Assembly (NCBI GenBank): GCA_963920765.1
Contig: OY987250.1
Coordinates: 7,936,001-8,000,000, forward strand
Source: Ulota crispa
Taxonomy: Eukaryota > Streptophyta > Bryopsida > Orthotrichales > Orthotrichaceae
DNA length: 64,000 nucleotides
Direction: 5' to 3'
Of the stretch, positions 58,801 through 64,000 are shown in pieces. The stretch's first letter is position 1, and each line of letters begins with the position of its first letter. A model generated the notes under the pieces. It worked only from the letters and a program-made list of their open reading frames with translations, did not search any database and was not told the DNA's origin. The position numbers and the translations under genes are program-made.

Positions 58801-59450
58801 GCAAGCAAAAAAGAGCAATTTGGTGACCTAGAAAACAATCTAGTTGTGCCTAGTAATTAGCAAAACTATAACAAAAACTCAAAGTACAACTAGAAAACTA
58901 AGATTGACAAAATTAGACTTGAAATATCTATACTTCCTTCACAAGAAATGAGTGAATTGTGGAGTAGTTTTCATTTGTTGAACCATAACTTGCTTTTGTG
59001 CAAAGAAACTTTAAAGTTGCAAATGACTTTTTTTACATTTATTAAACCAAAAATTGATGCAAGAATTGGTTTATGTTTGAGAATGAGTAAACAATTTCTA
59101 CAAAACTGACTACCTTGGGTCACTTAGTTTTATTTTGAAATTACAAAAAAAGACTTATAGTTGCTTGTTCTCTTAAAGACTTTAAGTAACACCTTGTTTT
59201 AAAATCTATAAGGATCTCTAGTGCATTAGATTGTTTTAGATTTATTTTGTTAAAATGCTTGCCTAAATTTACCTTTGGTATAAGTCTTATGCCTACAAGT
59301 GCGTGACTATATAAAATACTATTGAAATGGTCCCAAGCCCCAAAAGCCATCAGTTCAAGGTTGTGTACAGATGAGGCACTTGGGTAGCACATCAATTTCA
59401 CTGGAGTTGTAAATTTCAAGCCAAGTCACAACTACTAGTCAAGTCAACTA

Positions 59451-60082
59451 GGATTTTTTGGGGATCTTTGGTATTTGTCATGAAATCATTTCATTCAAGT
59501 GTTAAATGGTTCTTATATGAATATAGCCAACATTTTTTGTATGCAACACTCTTAAGGGCTCAAGCAACTGTCAACTATAGAAAAAAATTGTGGGATAAAT
59601 CTCCTAGTTTTTGTTTCTTTATACAAAAAAATTAGAAGGAAAGCTGCAAGGATTTTGAAATTGAAGTGTTTATTGCAAAGGTGGAATTTTTAGTCCTTGG
59701 ATGTGTAAAATAATATACTACTTTTGTGATTTGGGCATGTTAAAAAATAAATCCAAGATACATGAAAAACTTTATGTCCCAAAAATTTCACATATGAATT
59801 TTTCTTCTTAACAAACACAAAGAGGATAAGATGAAAGGAAAATATCTCCATTACTATTGACCTCAATACGAACAAAGAGATTTGTATCCCAAAGGTAACA
59901 ACATTCAAATGTATTTTAATTTAGGTTTAGCAAGACATCATATATTTTAAGATTCAATTTAAAAAATGAAAATTGATTTCATAAACCAGCTGAAAAGTTT
60001 TTACCTTGATTTTCTAAATTGCCCTTAATTTTCATTTCATTGCTTAGAATTAGACAATTATAAAGCTATTGTTATAATCCAC
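59451..60082. other. AT-rich spacer, nothing recognised
   Basis: No domain-bearing frame, inverted repeat or tandem repeat was seen. Confidence 0.5.
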
Positions 60083-60320
60083 TTAACCCTTAAGCGCCCC
60101 AGCAACAAGATCCTGTCGTTGGGGCCCACAACTTTATCCCATTTTTTCTCTCAATTTGTACGGTGAAAACGATTGTGACTAGTCCCCATCAGCAAAGAAG
60201 GTAGTCTTTTTTCAAATCCTATGGTCACTTTTTCTGGATGTAATTTTCCAAGCTGTGGTGGCTATTTAACCCCCCATTTTCTCCTAAATCTTAAATTAAT
60301 TGTGGATGCTCAAGGGTTAA
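60083..60320. mobile_element. small TTAA-flanked element (family P2)
   Basis: TTAA, CCCTTAAGCGCCCCAGC at the left; GGATGCTCAAGGG, TTAA at the right; 238 bp with its flanks. The interior differs from family P. Confidence 0.5.
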
Positions 60321-61436
60321 TCACTATCAAAATTTTCAATCCCATAAAGAGCTAGGAGGTGGTCTAGAACTCCAACTTTCCAAATCAATAAAGATGTGAT
60401 ATTAAGTACAGCTTCAGCATTGATGACTTTTACACAAAAGTTATAAGCTATGATCCATAAATCATATTCATATGATTACATTTACCATTGCACTCATCAA
60501 TGCTTATCAATAGTTTTTGAAAAAAACAAGCTCAATCTCTTTCTAAAATGAAGTATAGATCAAACATTAAAACTTTTAAAAAATTTATTTTGTCAAGTTT
60601 GATATTGAATTTCAGTTTTTTTGATCATATCAAAGGATTTCTATCATACTCAATTATTGAGGATTCTTCTTTAAATGTTGTCTTTTGAACTAGAGCAGTT
60701 ACATTTTGAGATCAAACATACACCTAATATTTGAATTGTATTAGAATATCTTCCACAAATGGTCTTGAAACCATACCTTATAAATATCAAATAAGTAATA
60801 AATAATATTAGAGCTTTTGGTTGAATGAAAAAACTAGTTTCTATATGCATAGAACATGCTTTTCTTCACTCATTCATAGAAGTGTGCACTCTTGGTCTAT
60901 AAGGACTCAATCTTAAAGAAGTTTTAATTTGTAAGTGCTCAAGTTGACATTGAAATGGAACAAAATCTTACACTTTTAACAATAATGATAAAATAAATGT
61001 AGCAAAGCTTCAAATCAAACAATGATTTAGAGTATCTAAGAAATTCATACAAAAATTCTTACACTTTAAGTTTGTCATATATAAATATGTAAAAATCCCA
61101 AAATGGACTCCTAAGTTCTTGAATGAATTTTTGTTATTTGTTGCTATACCAACCAGTCATTAATTCAATCAACTACCCCTCCCAATTTGAACAAGTTACA
61201 TTTCATAATTCAACATAATCATCACATAGTACAATTAAGTACAAGAATTTCCAAAATTCATTTACAAAGTACATAATGAACACATCACTTGGAATATCCC
61301 ATATTTTCTACTTTCTCTAGCACTTTTCTTACAATTTTACTCTACATTATAAACCATGCTACTCAACTCCAATGGTCAAAAAATGCTTGTGAGGCATTAG
61401 CCAATTGTACACATTTAGTATGCCAAATATTATGGT
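60321..61436. other. AT-rich spacer, nothing recognised
   Basis: Very AT-rich with no long open frame and no clear repeat. Confidence 0.5.
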
Positions 61437-61847
61437 TTAACCCCTAAACGACCATAGGGAACCGTAGATTCCTAGTCGTATCATAATTCTACGGCGAGTC
61501 AAATCTGGTTTTCGTTCTTTTCTTAATGCGGATTGTGAATTGGAGCAGTTAGACGAGAGCGCTTGCTCTTGGCACTCCGGCAACATGTTCATTTCAAGGA
61601 TCCACCGTTGGGTTCCGTAAGTCGCAAATACGCTCTAGCTACGTATTTGTAGCCCACCTCTAGTACAAACCATTTGCAAAGTTGGAAAAACAATCGCAGA
61701 AACATGCTGAATATTGCGAAAGGTGGAGAAGAATAGCAATACACAACCCTCAAAAATCCAAGCAAAACCAAAAATAACAACACCTCTGAATAAAGGAAGA
61801 ACACCCTATTTTGGCCGCAGCGGCACACTATGTTGTTTAGGGGTTAA
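61437..61847. mobile_element. TTAA-flanked element (family P3), 411 bp
   Basis: TTAA, CCCCTAAACGACCATAG at the left; CACTATGTTGTTTAGGGG, TTAA at the right. Outer CCCCTAAA is identical to family P but the interior is unrelated and richer in G and C. Confidence 0.6.
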
Positions 61848-64000
61848 TTCTGGGCGACTCCAAATAAGTCATTTATTGTTGCCATCATAGTAGTGCTTTC
61901 AAAAACAAATGAATGTTGATTAAGCCATATTCTTCTATGATTCTTGAAAGCTTGGTGCTAACATGTAGAAGCCCTAGATTAAATACATAAAGAGATTGTT
62001 TATCCAAAATCCCAAACCAAAATGCACACTACAATCGACATAATTGAAACAACTTCAAGAACTCCATTCCTTCTTTTTGAGGGCGAACTCCATACAATCT
62101 CATTACGACATTGCCTTGTGTACTGTACATTTTTCAAAACTAAGAGAGGAGGTTGCTGTACTTAGCTCACAAGAACTTTGTACTGTACTCTTCAACAAAA
62201 AAGCACGGTTTACAAGCAAATACTGCTTTTTGGGATCCGCTAGACATATGCCCATCTATTAAGTTGAGTGTGAAAGATATGCATGTGAAACAACATGTGC
62301 AAGAATGGTCAGGACTTGCAAAGGCTGTTAGTATTAAACCTTTTGTGTTCGTGAAACAACGCTTTGAATACCTTCTTTTCTATACTTGGGTGTCCGTCCG
62401 TCTGTATTAGTTCTGTCTAGGGTTTTATTTTTATTATTGTCTGTGTAAGCTTAGAGCAACCCACACCCCAAAATGCAGGCATGCAGGCAAGTAAGGAAAA
62501 TTTCATTTTTGTTTTTGTGTTAGAGCTATCTGCACCCATATTTTTATAGGTAAAAAATAAATAATATTTTTATGTGTAAGTGTAATAGATGAGACTGTTT
62601 GTTGGTTTGTGTTAGTTGCAGCATGACGGGAACTTATGGGTAAAATACTTGAGTATGGAAAACTTGCAGCATGGAACACCATATTTGTTAAATTGGGAAA
62701 AACATTACAGTTTGAGACTTTCAAAAGTTTTAGGTGGTCACCTAAAGCTTGGCTTGTGGCATTTTTTTGGGTACACGTTTCCTCACCTAAGAGGAGGAAT
62801 TTGTGAGGGAAAAACTCAGACTGAATCTGATACCTTCAAATCTAATTTAAGGTAACTTTTTGGGTTTAAGGTGGAGTACAAAATGGTACCTCTGTTTTCC
62901 CCAATTTAACAAATATGGTGTTATGGGTAAAAATTGCATGAGTAAAAAATGACGTGTGAAAAAATTACTTGGGTAAAAAACAAAAAACAAAAAAAAATTG
63001 CATGAATGACTATTATGTGAGTAAACAATTTGTGTAGGTAAAGGTAAATAAAAATTTTATATGTGAGAAAACAATGATGTTCTTTTTATTGTGTGGATAC
63101 AAATCACCGTGGGTACAAAACAAAAAATGCTTTAATGCAAGGGAATGTTTGTTAAACAAAGACAAATATTTCACTTCATGGGTAAAGTTTGAAATTGGAG
63201 TGCGCGGATAAAAAGTAAGAATTATTTTCTTGTGGGGGAAATGTTTTGCTTAGTTGGGCTGAAATGATTTTGCATCCTGGTGGACCAACATGTGCCTATG
63301 ACTATTGTATTGTCAAACATTCAAAACATATTGTGGTGAGAACATACATCTATTGTCAAAAGGCTCTGGGAGACAGGTTTGAACATTTAATAGATTATTT
63401 TCCAACGTGTGTCCATGGGACACACAGGTTATACTAGTTAACGTATAATAAGTCCACTGATGCTTAATCTCACAAAATCATTCAAGTAATTGCAAACTGT
63501 GCAGAAACCAATAAGTTCGCAACTCTGCAGTGGTTCGCCCCCATTGCTGCGCTTATTCTCCCAAGCAAAGCAAAGCACATAAACATGCGTGTTGAGAATA
63601 TGCCTATTTCCAAGAGATCTTGGGATCTTTGGAAACGAAAAGAGAACAAGGAGCAGAGTGAATAAACGGGAAAGAGTTTGTAGCCAAAAAATGTCCTATA
63701 AAATCTAATGAACAATAGGAGTCAATAGCCATGATTAAATGTAAAGAGATTCCTTTAAAATCTCGCACTCCATATCTCGATTGCAAAAATGACGGCATAA
63801 ATATGATTGAGCCATACATGAGGCCTTTGATACCAAAGACTCTGGTTTAGAGTTCCTAACTGTTACGGGTGCCTTTCATAAATGCTTTAAGAAAGCTTCT
63901 ACCAGTGGGTTGTTCAAAACGGTTTCTAACTACCGGATTGTTCAACATAGTTTGGTAATCATACCTGCCAAGACTCACCTTCAGTCTCCTTCAGCAACCT
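61848..64000. other. gene-poor right edge of the window
   Basis: Contains one family X element at 62677-62921 (CACCATATTTGTTAAATTGG inverted as CCAATTTAACAAATATGGTG, the best-preserved ends of that family). About 62925-63200 has degenerate GGGTAAA repeats like those at 20930. The remaining short open frames, for example 63246-63437, have no recognised domain. Confidence 0.5.
62677..62921. mobile_element. miniature element (family X) with the best-preserved ends
   Basis: The terminal about 28 bp pair almost perfectly: ACACCATATTTGTTAAATTG against its inverse at 62894-62921. The right side is followed by TTA, the left is preceded by GGA. A second inverted pair occurs inside (CTGATACCTTCAAATCT region), shared with 50470-50520. 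The superfamily is not clear. Confidence 0.7.

Larger units (their letters stand above)
54990..59450. mobile_element. about 4.4-kb structure bounded by long inverted repeats
   Basis: The stretch about 54990-55515 matches, inverted, about 58930-59450. Paired blocks read: TGATGGCCTTTGAAGCTTGG with CCAAGCCCCAAAAGCCATCA; CAAGCATTTTAAC with GTTAAAATGCTTG; GTTTACTCATTCTTAAACAT with ATGTTTGAGAATGAGTAAAC; TTGCACAAAAGTAAG with CTTGCTTTTGTGCAA. The arms are about 0.5 kb and clearly diverged. Long terminal inverted repeats suggest a Mutator-like element or an old inverted duplication. Inside are later insertions (about 55770-56300, 56370-56492), an A(38) run at 56690-56728 and the decayed open region 57610-58800. 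Exact ends and target duplication could not be fixed. Confidence 0.55.

Noticed and set aside
1-64000. CRISPR arrays, operons, rRNA or tRNA genes
   Set aside because: The DNA is eukaryotic with spliced genes; no regular spacer array and no cloverleaf convincing by eye was found.

Overview
This is nuclear DNA of a land plant. Three things point there: the gene families (a full-size AOH-type ABCA transporter, a Sec14-like protein of the plant kind, a plant-type HIT zinc-finger protein), plant-type telomere-like motifs (TTTAGGG), and AT-rich, repeat-laden introns joined by canonical GT-AG sites. The species cannot be named from the window; long introns and the intact ABCA1 fit many lineages, including non-seed plants.

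Three intact, spliced, plus-strand genes were assembled by hand, with reading phase kept across every junction. (1) 5336-8778: a CRAL-TRIO/Sec14-like protein, 9 exons, 443 aa, whose first intron appears to be GC-AG. (2) 12872-17115: a ZNHIT2-like HIT zinc-finger protein, 6 exons, 479 aa. (3) 29001-52848: a full-size ABCA1/AOH-type transporter, 28 exons, 1904 aa, with two complete ATPase domains. Nothing suggests they act in one pathway. They are unrelated housekeeping-type genes separated by repeat-filled spacers.

The rest is mostly small non-autonomous DNA transposons and tandem repeats. At least nine inverted-repeat families can be separated by their ends and target-site duplications: a Mutator-like family with 9-bp duplications, TTAA-flanked (piggyBac-like) elements, two TA-flanked families (one with Stowaway ends), TAA/TTA-flanked Harbinger/Tourist types, a CACTA miniature, an 8-bp-TSD foldback family, and several unclassified ones. 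Many sit in ABCA introns; one ends about 12 bp before a splice acceptor. The right third (52.8-64 kb) holds no recognised intact gene. It does contain a roughly 4.4-kb structure bounded by long diverged inverted repeats (about 55.0-59.45 kb) with a decayed, intronless, unrecognised open region inside. This is the best candidate for something undescribed.

All family assignments come from reading the sequence and recalled family features; no search was run.
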